A DNA stretch of 36,839 nt from Paenibacillaceae bacterium (GTDB lineage: Bacteria; Bacillota; Bacilli; Paenibacillales; Paenibacillaceae): positions 66,179-103,017 of the forward strand of contig REGQ01000024.1 of NCBI GenBank assembly GCA_004134985.1. Direction: 5' to 3'. The position numbers and the translations under genes were made by a program. The notes under the pieces are model-generated. The model made no database searches. It saw only the letters and a program-made list of their open reading frames with translations, and was not told the origin of the DNA. This document shows positions 23,885-32,324 of this stretch, one piece after another; positions within the stretch are counted from its first letter, which is position 1; the number at the start of each line of letters is the position of its first letter.

Positions 23885-23901
23885 ATAATACAAATATACA
23901 A
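23885..23901 (-). promoter_or_regulatory. Operator 1 (mannosidase side)
   Basis: ATAATACAAATATACAA is the exact reverse complement of 23999-24015. It lies in the 5' untranslated region of the mannosidase gene. Confidence 0.65.
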
Positions 23902-23927
23902 TTAAATAATACCTTTATACACTTTAA

Positions 23928-23956
23928 AATATAGCACTTAAAATAAATATACACAA
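23928..23956 (-). promoter_or_regulatory. Promoter of the mannosidase gene
   Basis: On the minus strand: TTGTGT, 17-base spacer, TATATT. It would start transcription about 50 bases before the ATG, upstream of operator 1. Confidence 0.5.
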
Positions 23957-23966
23957 GACTTTATCG

Positions 23967-23995
23967 TTGATATGGGCATTTACATTTTCTTTATT
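23967..23995 (+). promoter_or_regulatory. Promoter of the GntR-type regulator
   Basis: TTGATA, 17-base spacer, TTTATT. The expected start site falls in operator 2, which would allow autorepression. Confidence 0.5.
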
Positions 23996-23998
23996 GAC

Positions 23999-24015
23999 TT
24001 GTATATTTGTATTAT
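23999..24015 (+). promoter_or_regulatory. Operator 2 (regulator side)
   Basis: TTGTATATTTGTATTAT, the inverted copy of operator 1. It can also be read as two direct TTGTAT half-sites 8 bp apart. Confidence 0.65.
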
Positions 24016-24031
24016 GAGGGGATGAATAGAT

Positions 24032-25162
24032 ATGACTTCCAAAAGAGTACCGCTATATATGAAGCTTCGCGCTTATCTTGTAGACAAAATCAGCCGGGGA
24101 GAATGGAAGGCTGGCGACCGGCTCCCATCGGAAAATGCGCTGGCGGAACAATTCGATATCAGCCGGATTACGGTAAAGAAAGCTTTGCAAACACTTGTTG
24201 AAGAAGGGGAGATTTATCAGATACAGGGCAGAGGCACGTTTATTACCCATCCATCCCAAGACAATGAAGGCGCTCCGCTGTCTGTTGGCGCAGTGCAGCT
24301 GCAGTCTAAAGAAGAGGGGAAGCTCATTGCCTATTTAATGCCGCGGCTTGCAACCTCATTTACTGCCAATCTGCTGGTTGGAGCAGAAAATGAGGTAACC
24401 AATGCAGATTATGGACTGTTGTTTTTCAGAACGCATAATTCCCAGGCGGAAGAAAAACGGCTCGTCGAAAAAGCCATCCAATGCGGGGTCAAAGGAATTA
24501 TTGTTTTTCCAGTAGATGGCGAGAAATACAATGAAGCGCTCATTCAACTGGCGCTGGCAGGCTTTCCGCTCGTATTGATTGATCGTGAGATGAAAGGAAT
24601 TGCAGCCAACTCGGTTTGTTCCGATCATAGCGGAGGCGCCCAGATGGCGACCCGACATTTGATTGAGCAGGGACACCGGACAATAGGCTTTGTTTCGAGC
24701 GGCGATCTGGGGACGACAAGTATTGAGCAGCGGCTGCACGGCTACGAGGAAGCGCTGGCCGAACACGGTATTCCAATCCGGCGCGAATTGCAGCTCGTTG
24801 GCGCTGAGGAAGATGATATGGAAGATTTTCTGCGGCAGCATCCTGACGTAACGGCGGTATTCGCTGATAATTATGGTACAGGGCACAATGTTGAGTTGGC
24901 CGCCGCCCGGCTTGGGCGCACGATACCTGAACATTTATCGCTCGTTTTTTTCGATGACTATGAATATTCCCGCTATTCCAAAGTGCCGCCGACGGTTGTC
25001 GTCCAGCAGGAGGAAGCGCTTGGGCGCGAAGCGGCGAAGCGACTGCTGTCGCTAATCGGACAGCCTGATCAGGAGCCGCAGGCGATTACGCTGCCAACCA
25101 AATTGATTGTGCGCAGCTCAACAGGCGCCGTTCGCGGGCAGGAAGACGATATGATAGAATAG
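24032..25162 (+). CDS. GntR-HTH / LacI-effector-domain regulator (AraR-like)
   Basis: 376 residues. A GntR-type winged helix (about 8-75: YMKLRAYLVDKISRGEWKAGDRLPSENALAEQF... GRGTFIT) is joined to a periplasmic-binding-protein-like sugar domain (about 85-365: MATRHLIEQGHRTIGFVSS, VTAVFADNYGTG, LVFFDDYEYSRYSKVPPTVV). This domain pair is that of AraR. It probably represses the divergent mannosidase gene and itself until a mannose-derived inducer binds. The ATG at 24032 follows gagggga. Confidence 0.88.
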   Translation: MTSKRVPLYMKLRAYLVDKISRGEWKAGDRLPSENALAEQFDISRITVKKALQTLVEEGEIYQIQGRGTFITHPSQDNEGAPLSVGAVQLQSKEEGKLIAYLMPRLATSFTANLLVGAENEVTNADYGLLFFRTHNSQAEEKRLVEKAIQCGVKGIIVFPVDGEKYNEALIQLALAGFPLVLIDREMKGIAANSVCSDHSGGAQMATRHLIEQGHRTIGFVSSGDLGTTSIEQRLHGYEEALAEHGIPIRRELQLVGAEEDDMEDFLRQHPDVTAVFADNYGTGHNVELAAARLGRTIPEHLSLVFFDDYEYSRYSKVPPTVVVQQEEALGREAAKRLLSLIGQPDQEPQAITLPTKLIVRSSTGAVRGQEDDMIE

Positions 25163-25205
25163 GAGGACATGCAGCTCTATGCATATTGAGCTATAGGGGG
25201 ACATC

Positions 25206-26528
25206 ATGCTCTATTATTTTATGGCGATGCTGCTCGCAGCCGTTGTTGTTGGGTTAAGCAATTACAGAAGTGAAGTGAACCGGTGGGCTGCTTTTTTTCT
25301 CGTTAGCGCCGCAATCGGAGGGCTGACAAGCACCTTGCGCACGGCAGGGGCAGACGGATGGGCGACCGCCGCGGAGTTTCTGAATTTAGTGCTTACCCCG
25401 TACGGTGTGCTCGTATTCAGCATCGTCTATTCAGAGCAGGTAGCGGCTGTGCGCACAAGAGGCTATTTAAAGGGGCTGCTGCTGCTGCCTGCGGTTGTGA
25501 CGATATGCGTGACACCATTCACTCCACAGCTTAATATGGACTACGGGCTGCTTCTCGCCTGGAGCGGGCCATACTATTTAATTTCCTGCTATTTGCTGAT
25601 TGTATCGCTCTGGAAGGAACAGGACCGTCACAAAAAACGCAGCCGGTTCATTACAACGATCATTATTGTGCCAACGCTGCTTGCCGTCCTTGGTTTTATT
25701 AATATGGGGCGGGTATTGGAGCCGAATTTTGATTTTTCCCGGTATATCTTTCCGTTTATAGTATACTCACTGGCGATTGCCGCTTTGTTCACGTTCGTAT
25801 ATGGGGTGCTTGGCGTAAAGCTGCGCTTCGAGCGGGACCCGCTTGAAAGCACGATTAAGGCAGTCAGTTCAGGGACGGCCATGCTGAATCACACGATTAA
25901 GAATGAACTGGGCAAAATTGCGATCAGTACCGACAATCTTGCCCATTCCCTGGCCGCCGCCGATCAGGAGTCGCAGCGGCAGCTTCAGATTATCGAGAAC
26001 GCTTCATCGCATATGATGGCGATGGTTACTCGGATTCATAGCCAGATGAAGGAAATTGTACTGCTTGAGCAGCCGGAACGGCTCGATTTGCTAGCGCAGC
26101 AGTGTTTGCAGCAGTATAGGCAACTGCTGCTGGACAGGAAGATAGCATCCGTGCTGGTTGCCCCGGAACCGCTGGTTGTCCGCTGCGATGCGGTCCATAT
26201 GCGGGAAGTTATCGGCAACATTATTATGAATGCAGTGGAAGCGATGCCGGGCGGAGGCAAACTGGAAGTTCGGTTGACGCGTCGTAAACGGATCGTCCGT
26301 CTTTCGTTTTATGACAATGGAACCGGAATTGCAAAAGCTCGGATGAACCGCGTTTTCGAGCCTTTTTTCAGCACCAAAAACCATACGCGAAACTTTGGGC
26401 TTGGGCTATCTTATGTATACAATGTGATGCGGCTGAGCGGAGGGTCGGTGGAATTATCCAGTGAAGAGGGCAAGGGAGCAGTGCTTGCGCTTGTCTTCCC
26501 CAAAGCAAAACTGCTGCTATCCGGATAA
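25206..26528 (+). CDS. 7TM-type sensor histidine kinase
   Basis: 440 residues. Seven hydrophobic segments fill residues 1 to about 205, resembling the 7TM N-terminal region of some histidine kinases, with no large extracellular domain. The phospho-acceptor is His229 in LNHTIKNELGK. The ATPase has an N-box (GNIIMNAVEAMPGGG), G1 (DNGTGIA) and G2 (NFGLGLSYV). The ligand is unknown and probably small or membrane-soluble. The ATG at 25206 follows ggggga. It is 43 bp after the GntR gene and 23 bp before its response regulator. Confidence 0.9.
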   Translation: MLYYFMAMLLAAVVVGLSNYRSEVNRWAAFFLVSAAIGGLTSTLRTAGADGWATAAEFLNLVLTPYGVLVFSIVYSEQVAAVRTRGYLKGLLLLPAVVTICVTPFTPQLNMDYGLLLAWSGPYYLISCYLLIVSLWKEQDRHKKRSRFITTIIIVPTLLAVLGFINMGRVLEPNFDFSRYIFPFIVYSLAIAALFTFVYGVLGVKLRFERDPLESTIKAVSSGTAMLNHTIKNELGKIAISTDNLAHSLAAADQESQRQLQIIENASSHMMAMVTRIHSQMKEIVLLEQPERLDLLAQQCLQQYRQLLLDRKIASVLVAPEPLVVRCDAVHMREVIGNIIMNAVEAMPGGGKLEVRLTRRKRIVRLSFYDNGTGIAKARMNRVFEPFFSTKNHTRNFGLGLSYVYNVMRLSGGSVELSSEEGKGAVLALVFPKAKLLLSG

Positions 26529-26551
26529 ACAAATCGTCGGGAGGCGGAATG

Positions 26552-27229
26552 ATGACAACCGTACAGCCGATCAAAGTGCTCATTGTGGAAGATGATCCCG
26601 ACTGGATTAAAGCGATGACGGTGTTTTTGAGCCGCGAAGCCGATCTTATGGTAGTCGGCGCTGCCACAGGATCGGAGGAAGCGATCCGGCTTGCAGGCAC
26701 ACTGGCATTTGATGTTGTACTAATGGATATTCAGCTCAGCGGCGATCAGGCTGTGGACGATGCCCCTGATGGCATCTACACTGCGATGCGGCTGCATGAG
26801 ATTCACCCTGCCAAAATTATTATGCTTACCTCGATGAGTGAAGAGGACTACATAACCAGAGCATTTACAGCAGGCGCAATCAATTACTTGGAGAAGTCGC
26901 GCTACCGGGAACTGCCGCAGACGATTCGGGCGGCTTTCCATCATTCTACAGCGATGGATGCGCTGCTGAAGGAGTTTGCCCGCTTGAAGAGGGAGGAGCA
27001 ATTGCGCGGCTTGACGACTGCCGAACGGGAAGTGTTCGAATACATCGAGGCGGGATACACGCAATCGCAAATTGAACAGAAGCTGCACAAAGCGGAGAGC
27101 ACGTTGAAAAATCAGGTGAACAAGATGCTGAAAAAACTGGGGGTCACCAGCAGCAAGGCGGCAGTGGAAAAGGTTAGACGAAAAGGACTGTTCTCCGGCA
27201 AGCCGGAAGAGCAGCCCAAGAGGAAATAA
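26552..27229 (+). CDS. Response regulator with LuxR-type HTH
   Basis: 225 residues. The receiver domain (about 7-130) has the acidic pocket EDD (residues 13-15), phosphorylated Asp59 (LMDIQLSG), the MLTS block and Lys in LEKSRY. The C-terminal NarL/LuxR-like helix-turn-helix reads LTTAEREVFEYIEAGYTQSQIEQKLHKAESTLKNQVNKMLKKL. The second ATG of the ATGATG pair gives 7-base spacing from GGGAGG. It partners the kinase directly upstream. The genes it controls are not evident; the DCC-DoxX operon downstream is one candidate. Confidence 0.9.
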   Translation: MTTVQPIKVLIVEDDPDWIKAMTVFLSREADLMVVGAATGSEEAIRLAGTLAFDVVLMDIQLSGDQAVDDAPDGIYTAMRLHEIHPAKIIMLTSMSEEDYITRAFTAGAINYLEKSRYRELPQTIRAAFHHSTAMDALLKEFARLKREEQLRGLTTAEREVFEYIEAGYTQSQIEQKLHKAESTLKNQVNKMLKKLGVTSSKAAVEKVRRKGLFSGKPEEQPKRK

Positions 27230-27266
27230 GGATGAAGCAGGCGAAGGGAACAAGGAGGCATAGCGG

Positions 27267-27291
27267 CAGGTACTACGATTTGTAGTACCTG
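27267..27291 (+). terminator. Palindrome after the response regulator gene
   Basis: CAGGTACTAC and GTAGTACCTG form a perfect 10-bp stem around GATTT. The tail is tttggc. It could be a terminator or a binding site in the 147-bp gap before the DCC gene. Confidence 0.5.
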
Positions 27292-27376
27292 TTTGGCATG
27301 CCGTTCTATGAAAGTTGGTCCTTATTTGCATGTCACAAGACGGTTACAATAAAGGGAGAAGAAGGGGGAGCGCAGC

Positions 27377-27850
27377 ATGAAACGGAAACCGATATTGCTC
27401 CTGATCGATGGACAGTGCACCTTATGTCATGGTATTGCCCGGTTTGTTATTCGAAGAGATCGTGACAGACAGTTCTATTTCGCATCCATACAATCCCCTC
27501 TTGGCCAGCGCATGCTGGCAGAGGGGAGATTGCCAGGCGGTGATCTCGACACGTTCGTGATGATTGTTAGCGGGAAATATTACACCAGGTCAGGCGCTGC
27601 TCTTCGCGTAGTGCGCCGGCTGGGCGGGTTGTGGCCGCTGCTGTCGATCGGCATGCTGGCTCCGGGCGTACTGCGCGACTTTGTCTACAATCTGATTGCG
27701 CGCAACCGATATCGCTGGTTTGGCAGCGCGGATGCCTGCCTGGTGCCCACTGCCGACGTACGGAGCCGACTTCTGGAAGAAGTGGAGGATTGGAGGCGCT
27801 TAGGAAATGAAAATAAACAGCACGCCGGAACCGATATACGTGGAAATTAA
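27377..27850 (+). CDS. DCC-family thiol-disulfide oxidoreductase
   Basis: 157 residues. The N-terminal LLIDGQCTLCHG gives the D-x-x-C-x-x-C motif (Asp11, Cys14, Cys17) of DCC (DUF393) proteins, followed by the basic FVIRRDRDRQFYFASIQS and the YTRSGAALRVVRRLGG block. The fold is thioredoxin-like; the redox partner is unknown. The ATG follows GGGGGAG. Its 3' end overlaps the next gene by 44 bp in a different frame, so the pair is co-transcribed and likely coupled. Confidence 0.85.
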   Translation: MKRKPILLLIDGQCTLCHGIARFVIRRDRDRQFYFASIQSPLGQRMLAEGRLPGGDLDTFVMIVSGKYYTRSGAALRVVRRLGGLWPLLSIGMLAPGVLRDFVYNLIARNRYRWFGSADACLVPTADVRSRLLEEVEDWRRLGNENKQHAGTDIRGN

Positions 27851-28769
27851 GATTGCTGCGGACCTGGATACGTTGTGGAGCCATACGCAAAGCCCGGAGC
27901 TTCACCAGCAATGGGATCTGCGCTTTACTGAAATCACCTACCTTCCCGTCAGCGCAGGGGATGAAGTGCAGCATTTTCGTTATCGGACACGAATCGGATT
28001 CGGGATCGAAATTGCAGGAACCGGCGAGGCAAAGACCGTTCCAGGCCGGGCTGGTGAAGCGCGTATGTCAACCCTTGCATTTGGTTCGGATCAGCGGCTT
28101 TCGCTAATAAGATCAGGTTCAGGTTATTGGAAGTATACCCCGGTAGATGGCGGGATCGACTTTGCCACACGCTATAATTATCAAACCCGTTATGGTGTTT
28201 TGGGAAGATTGGTTGACCGCCTGCTGTTTCGCCCGCTGTTTGGCTATGCGACAGCCTGGAGCTTCGATGTACTCCGCATCTGGCTGGAACAGCGCATCCC
28301 GCCTGCAGTTAGTTTGCAGCGGGCGCTCATTCACTATCTCTGCGCGGTTATGCTTGCCGTGCTATGGTGCTTTCAGGGCCTCGTGCCAAAACTGCTTTTT
28401 CCAGAAGGAAGCGAGTTGGAACTGCTGCGAGCAACCGGGTGGTTTGCCGGCCGGGAATTGCCGTTTCTACAGTGGCTTGGAGGCGCCGAGATTGCGCTGG
28501 GGCTGCTCACGCTTCTTTTGCATCGTCGAAAGTGGATGTACAGAGGTCAGATTATATTGTTGGCGCTGCTGGCGGCTGTTGCGCTTCTCGGCACTCCGGA
28601 GCTGTTGCAAGCCCCCTTCAACCCATTGACACTTAATGCGGCCATGATCGTACTTTGCCTTATTGCGATGATGCTAAGCAGCGGCCTGCCGCACGCAGGA
28701 CGGTGTATGCGAAGGCCATCATTCATAAAAAACGGAATAGGAAAGCCAGTCAGGAAGGAGCTGCTGTAA
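27807..28769 (+). CDS. SRPBCC domain fused to DoxX-like membrane domain
   Basis: 320 residues. Residues 1 to about 150 resemble a START/SRPBCC lipid-binding fold (IAADLDTLWSHTQSPELHQQWDLRF). From about residue 170 come four hydrophobic helices of DoxX-like type (YLCAVMLAVLWCFQGLVPKLL, FLQWLGGAEIALGLLTLLL and two more). The C-terminus is basic. The ATG at 27807 lies within the DCC gene and has a modest ribosome binding site (aggaa). A DUF4166 gene starts 1 bp after its stop. Ligand and activity are unknown. Confidence 0.8.
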   Translation: MKINSTPEPIYVEIKIAADLDTLWSHTQSPELHQQWDLRFTEITYLPVSAGDEVQHFRYRTRIGFGIEIAGTGEAKTVPGRAGEARMSTLAFGSDQRLSLIRSGSGYWKYTPVDGGIDFATRYNYQTRYGVLGRLVDRLLFRPLFGYATAWSFDVLRIWLEQRIPPAVSLQRALIHYLCAVMLAVLWCFQGLVPKLLFPEGSELELLRATGWFAGRELPFLQWLGGAEIALGLLTLLLHRRKWMYRGQIILLALLAAVALLGTPELLQAPFNPLTLNAAMIVLCLIAMMLSSGLPHAGRCMRRPSFIKNGIGKPVRKELL

Positions 28770-28770
28770 A

Positions 28771-29448
28771 ATGACATCGATATATGAGCAGGCAATGGGA
28801 TCAGAATTTCACAAGCTGCACCCCAAAATTCGCGAGCGCTTTGGATTCAGCAGTTCTGATGGTGTGGCAGCTTATGGACAGGGTGTTATGGAACGAATCT
28901 GGTTTGCGAAGTGGGCGGTGCTGCCGCTTGCGCTCGGTACAACGCGCCACATTATGTTTCCACAGGGAGGCAGAGGCGTTCCGTTTTCAATCGAAAACTT
29001 TGCCTATGTGGATCGATTTGGCCGGGAGACGGTTACTTGGACGCGCAAGTTCAAATTTCGCCGTGCGATCCGTCATTTTGATGCAACGATGATCTACAGC
29101 AAGCAGCGTGGCCGAATTGTCGATTATCTTGGCAACCGGCAACATCTTGCGGTTGACCTTTCGATTACTGCCGCAGACAATGGCGGGATAGCCATTCGCT
29201 CGGGCGACCAAAGATTTTATGAAGGGATGCTTGGCTTCCGATTTCCTGGACTGCTGACGGCTTCCGCCAATGTCTGTGAATGGTATGATGATGAGCAGCA
29301 ATGCTATAAAATCAACGTGGGGGTCACGAATCCGCTGTTCGGTCCTGTCTTTCAATATACAGGCGCGTTTCAATCCCGCATTGTACCTATGGAACCAACT
29401 GCGATTCCGCTCGATGTGCTGCCGCTTCGGGAGGAACAGCGTGAATAA
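28771..29448 (+). CDS. DUF4166 protein
   Basis: 225 residues. Features are FHKLHPKIRERFGF at the N-terminus, a G.G.M..IW block (GQGVMERIWFAKWAV), RKFKFR and an ELRF-like strand set, all consistent with DUF4166. No signal peptide. The ATG follows AAGGAG and touches the preceding stop, so it belongs to the DCC/DoxX operon. DUF4166 domains are also seen fused to oxidoreductases. A role in lipid or redox chemistry with the two partner proteins is inference. Confidence 0.8.
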   Translation: MTSIYEQAMGSEFHKLHPKIRERFGFSSSDGVAAYGQGVMERIWFAKWAVLPLALGTTRHIMFPQGGRGVPFSIENFAYVDRFGRETVTWTRKFKFRRAIRHFDATMIYSKQRGRIVDYLGNRQHLAVDLSITAADNGGIAIRSGDQRFYEGMLGFRFPGLLTASANVCEWYDDEQQCYKINVGVTNPLFGPVFQYTGAFQSRIVPMEPTAIPLDVLPLREEQRE

Positions 29449-29582
29449 CCGGATACAGACAGTTTTCACAAACAGCTTCCCTTGCGAAGAACTGTCATTG
29501 CCATCAACCGTCATTGTCATCAACTGGTCTGAGTATACTAGAATAGAATGAGAATAACGATACAAGAACGAGGGGGATTGCA

Positions 29583-30080
29583 ATGCTGATCGGGGTTGTA
29601 TCGGATACACATATGCCTCGCCGGGGAAAAAAGCTGCCGCCGCGTTTGGTTGAGGCATTTGGAAAAGTCGATCTTATCGTACATGCAGGAGACTGGACGC
29701 TACCGGAAGTGATCCCGCTTTTTCAGGCGCTTGCTCCTCTGGAAGGAGTGGCTGGCAACAATGACGGACCAGCCATTGTCAAACGTTTCGGGCGAAGCAA
29801 AATCATTGAGGCGCAGAGCAAACGCATTGGCATTGTGCACGGAGACGGCAGCGGCCGTACAGCTGCAGATACAGCTTTTCGAACGTTTTCCAAGCAGGCG
29901 GTCGATGTCATTATTTTTGGCCACTCCCATATTCCACTGCTCGAGGAGCGCAGTGGGATATTGCTGTTTAATCCCGGCTCACCGACCGACAAACGGAAGC
30001 AGGCGCAGTATTCCTTCGGTTTGCTTCGGATTGACAAGACAATGACGGCAAGGCATGTGTTCTATTCCAGCAAGGTGTAA
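29583..30080 (+). CDS. YfcE/MJ0936-type metallophosphoesterase
   Basis: 165 residues. The five metal-binding blocks are present: SDTH (Asp8, His10), GDW (Asp37), GNND (Asn60), HGD, and GHSH, plus the terminal NPGS. This is the compact calcineurin-like phosphodiesterase family of YfcE, YsnB and MJ0936, which hydrolyse phosphodiesters with Mn or Ni. The natural substrate is unknown. The ATG at 29583 follows GAGGGGG. A perfect terminator lies directly downstream; the 134-bp gap upstream holds no clear promoter. Confidence 0.9.
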   Translation: MLIGVVSDTHMPRRGKKLPPRLVEAFGKVDLIVHAGDWTLPEVIPLFQALAPLEGVAGNNDGPAIVKRFGRSKIIEAQSKRIGIVHGDGSGRTAADTAFRTFSKQAVDVIIFGHSHIPLLEERSGILLFNPGSPTDKRKQAQYSFGLLRIDKTMTARHVFYSSKV

Positions 30081-30083
30081 TCA

Positions 30084-30119
30084 GGCGTCTGCTTGTACAA
30101 GCAGACGCCCTGTTTTTTT
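30084..30119 (+). terminator. Terminator after the phosphoesterase gene
   Basis: GGCGTCTGCTT-GTAC-AAGCAGACGCC, perfect 11-bp stem, followed by a T7 run. Confidence 0.92.
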
Positions 30120-30154
30120 ATAATAAGCTGAATTGATCAGGTTATTAATCCAGC

Positions 30155-32122
30155 TCACATTTCAATAACGACCATTTGGTGGCAATCCACACGCGGCACC
30201 GTATATTCAATTCCCCCGGCTGTCTCATGGTAAGAAAGATCGGTCTGCTGCGGCGCCAGGTATACCCGTTTGACTGGCTTCGGCAGTGCAACCGAAGAAT
30301 GAATGTCGGCAACAGGCACCAAGTCTTCGATCACTTCGATGTCCTTGCCCCGTTTGACCGGGATCGCATACAGCAGATGGTGGATATAGCGGTCTGCTTG
30401 CGGCTGGTACTGCAACGTTGTTACCCCTTGCGCCGGCAAGTTGGTGCGGAGTGTGCGATCCGGCAGCAATTGGTCCAGCGCATGCAGAACAACTTCTTTC
30501 AGAAACAGACTGCCTTTGGACGCATAATCGGCGAATACATTCCAGGCGATATAGATGCCGCTGCCGCTCTGTACCATCCCCGGTGAGGATCGTATGCCAG
30601 TAGTTGGCGCATGCTGATGCGAGCAGAAGGTAAATACGTCACGATTGAAGTAAGGGTCTTCCCGATGGCCCAGCTCGCGGCCTGTGGTCAGCTCGATCTG
30701 CTGACCTTGCGAATACATAATAAACGAAGCGGGCGCAAGGCTTTTGAGCGGGAACGCCGGGCGGAAATAATCGGGAAGGTACGGGTTCTCACCCTTCCAT
30801 TCCACACCAAGCTCCAGTGCAAAGCTGTCTTTGGAGGCATGAAGCCCGCTCTCGCCTGTCGCCAATATTTTGCCTCCAGTTGCAATGAACTGCTTCAGCT
30901 TCTCGGCAAGGGAATCCGTTAACCGGATGGCATCGGGGAGAATAATGACTTTGTAGTTATGAAACACTGCTTCGGTGTCGATCACATCAAACAACAGCTT
31001 TCCTTCCAGAAGCATGCGAATCGCCCCTGTATCGGAAGCTCCGGTGCGCTCTGCCGCAGCTTTGCCTACTCCGCTTATCGCTTCGACTGACAGCAGAGCG
31101 ACATCGGCGATGTTGGCAGTATCGACGCACCATGTCTCTTTTTGCGCGACTTCCGCATAGGCGGCGCCAATCAGTGAATAGGTCGCTTCGTCCATATGCC
31201 CGGAAGGGGACAACTGGTCACCGATCGAGCATCGGGCCCCATTGGCAATGCTGAGCGCAGTTTCATAGCGCAATCCATTCGGATGTTTGTATCCCCCGAA
31301 TTCCCCCCAGCTTGTATGAAACTTGCCTGTCATCCCCAGAAAGGGCATGTCAAGCGTCTGGGCATAGCGGGCGGACAGCGGGAAATGATCATAGCCCCAG
31401 CCGCCTGTCGGGAGCGATTCCAATTCGAGATGCGTATTCATCTGTGCGAGATCGCGCCGTCCGCGGCGGATATGTCCGCCATTGTGGAAAATCGGCAAGT
31501 CAGGCTTGATTGCATGAATTCGCTCTGCTACTTTGCGGGTGTAATTGGCATATACTTTTTCCCCAAGTGCAATTACAGCGTACTCGTCACGGGGATCTTG
31601 ACCCTGGCTCCGCAGGTCGGCGACACAATACTGGCAATAGCATGAACGCACACCGACGATGTCAAGGAAAATCCCGTCGGCATCATACCCGCGGACCACC
31701 TCTTCCACCTGATTTAGTAGAATGTCCAGATAAGGGGTGTTGAAGCAAAACTCATGATAGCCCGGTGTTAAAAACCCTTTGGCCCACTGCGTTTGATCGT
31801 CCTTGTTGCGAATCAGCCATTGCGGATGGCGCCGCGCAAGCTTCTCGTCCAGACCGGCCGAAATATATACCGGAGTCTTCACATTGATCTCATGGGCAGC
31901 GGCAATCTGCGCTTCGAGCAGGTCAAAGGAAAGCTCCGGGTGAATTTCATTTGCGGTGGAAGGATGATATGCCCACCCGTGATGACATTTGGAAAAGACG
32001 GTAATGGAATCGACATGACCCAATTGCAGCATAGCCTGAAATTGCGCTTTGTCGAAGGCTGCGCCAATGGAAGGAATAGCCTCTGAAGTGTGAAAGTCGA
32101 GATGAACCTGGCGAAATCGCAT
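30155..32122 (-). CDS. GHL6-type putative glycoside hydrolase
   Basis: 655 residues. The N-terminal half is a TIM-barrel-like glycosidase region: VHLDFHTSEAIP, the GHVDSITVFSKCHHGWAYHP block diagnostic of the 'hypothetical glycosyl hydrolase 6' group, and DADGIFLDIVG with candidate catalytic Asp. A Rossmann-like middle (YKVIILPDAIRLTDSLAEKLKQF ... GGKILATGESG) resembles the beta-galactosidase trimerisation domain. A beta-rich tail follows. No signal peptide. Substrate unknown; such enzymes are distantly related to alpha-fucosidases and GH42. The ATG at 32122 follows AAGGGAG. It is divergent from an AraC regulator. Confidence 0.82.
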   Translation of the reverse strand: MRFRQVHLDFHTSEAIPSIGAAFDKAQFQAMLQLGHVDSITVFSKCHHGWAYHPSTANEIHPELSFDLLEAQIAAAHEINVKTPVYISAGLDEKLARRHPQWLIRNKDDQTQWAKGFLTPGYHEFCFNTPYLDILLNQVEEVVRGYDADGIFLDIVGVRSCYCQYCVADLRSQGQDPRDEYAVIALGEKVYANYTRKVAERIHAIKPDLPIFHNGGHIRRGRRDLAQMNTHLELESLPTGGWGYDHFPLSARYAQTLDMPFLGMTGKFHTSWGEFGGYKHPNGLRYETALSIANGARCSIGDQLSPSGHMDEATYSLIGAAYAEVAQKETWCVDTANIADVALLSVEAISGVGKAAAERTGASDTGAIRMLLEGKLLFDVIDTEAVFHNYKVIILPDAIRLTDSLAEKLKQFIATGGKILATGESGLHASKDSFALELGVEWKGENPYLPDYFRPAFPLKSLAPASFIMYSQGQQIELTTGRELGHREDPYFNRDVFTFCSHQHAPTTGIRSSPGMVQSGSGIYIAWNVFADYASKGSLFLKEVVLHALDQLLPDRTLRTNLPAQGVTTLQYQPQADRYIHHLLYAIPVKRGKDIEVIEDLVPVADIHSSVALPKPVKRVYLAPQQTDLSYHETAGGIEYTVPRVDCHQMVVIEM

Positions 32123-32230
32123 AATAAGTAACTCCCTTCGTCTTTTCTTAAATGTAGCGCTTTCTTTGAAGGGCGTATAGTTGTGGAATCGACCGCAACA
32201 GGACAATATCGACCAATGATTATTCTGTGC

Positions 32231-32236
32231 TATAAT
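32231..32236 (+). promoter_or_regulatory. Possible -10 of the AraC regulator gene
   Basis: TATAAT about 90 bp upstream of the ATG. The best -35 (TCGACC, 16-base spacer) is weak. The 202-bp divergent gap contains nothing else clear. Confidence 0.35.
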
Positions 32237-32324
32237 GATAGAAATACAATTAGGACAAAGATCACGGCGCTCTCTGAACCGAGAAGGTTAGGATGCCGAC
32301 AATTTCGAAAGGGGGAAACGGAAC

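Noticed and set aside
23098-23934. 278-codon plus-strand open frame over the start of the mannosidase gene
   Set aside because: Antisense to conserved GH38 catalytic motifs; it is a mirror of GC-rich codon use.
31196-31645. Plus-strand frame antisense to the GHL6 gene
   Set aside because: It overlaps conserved glycosidase coding sequence and lacks a start signal.
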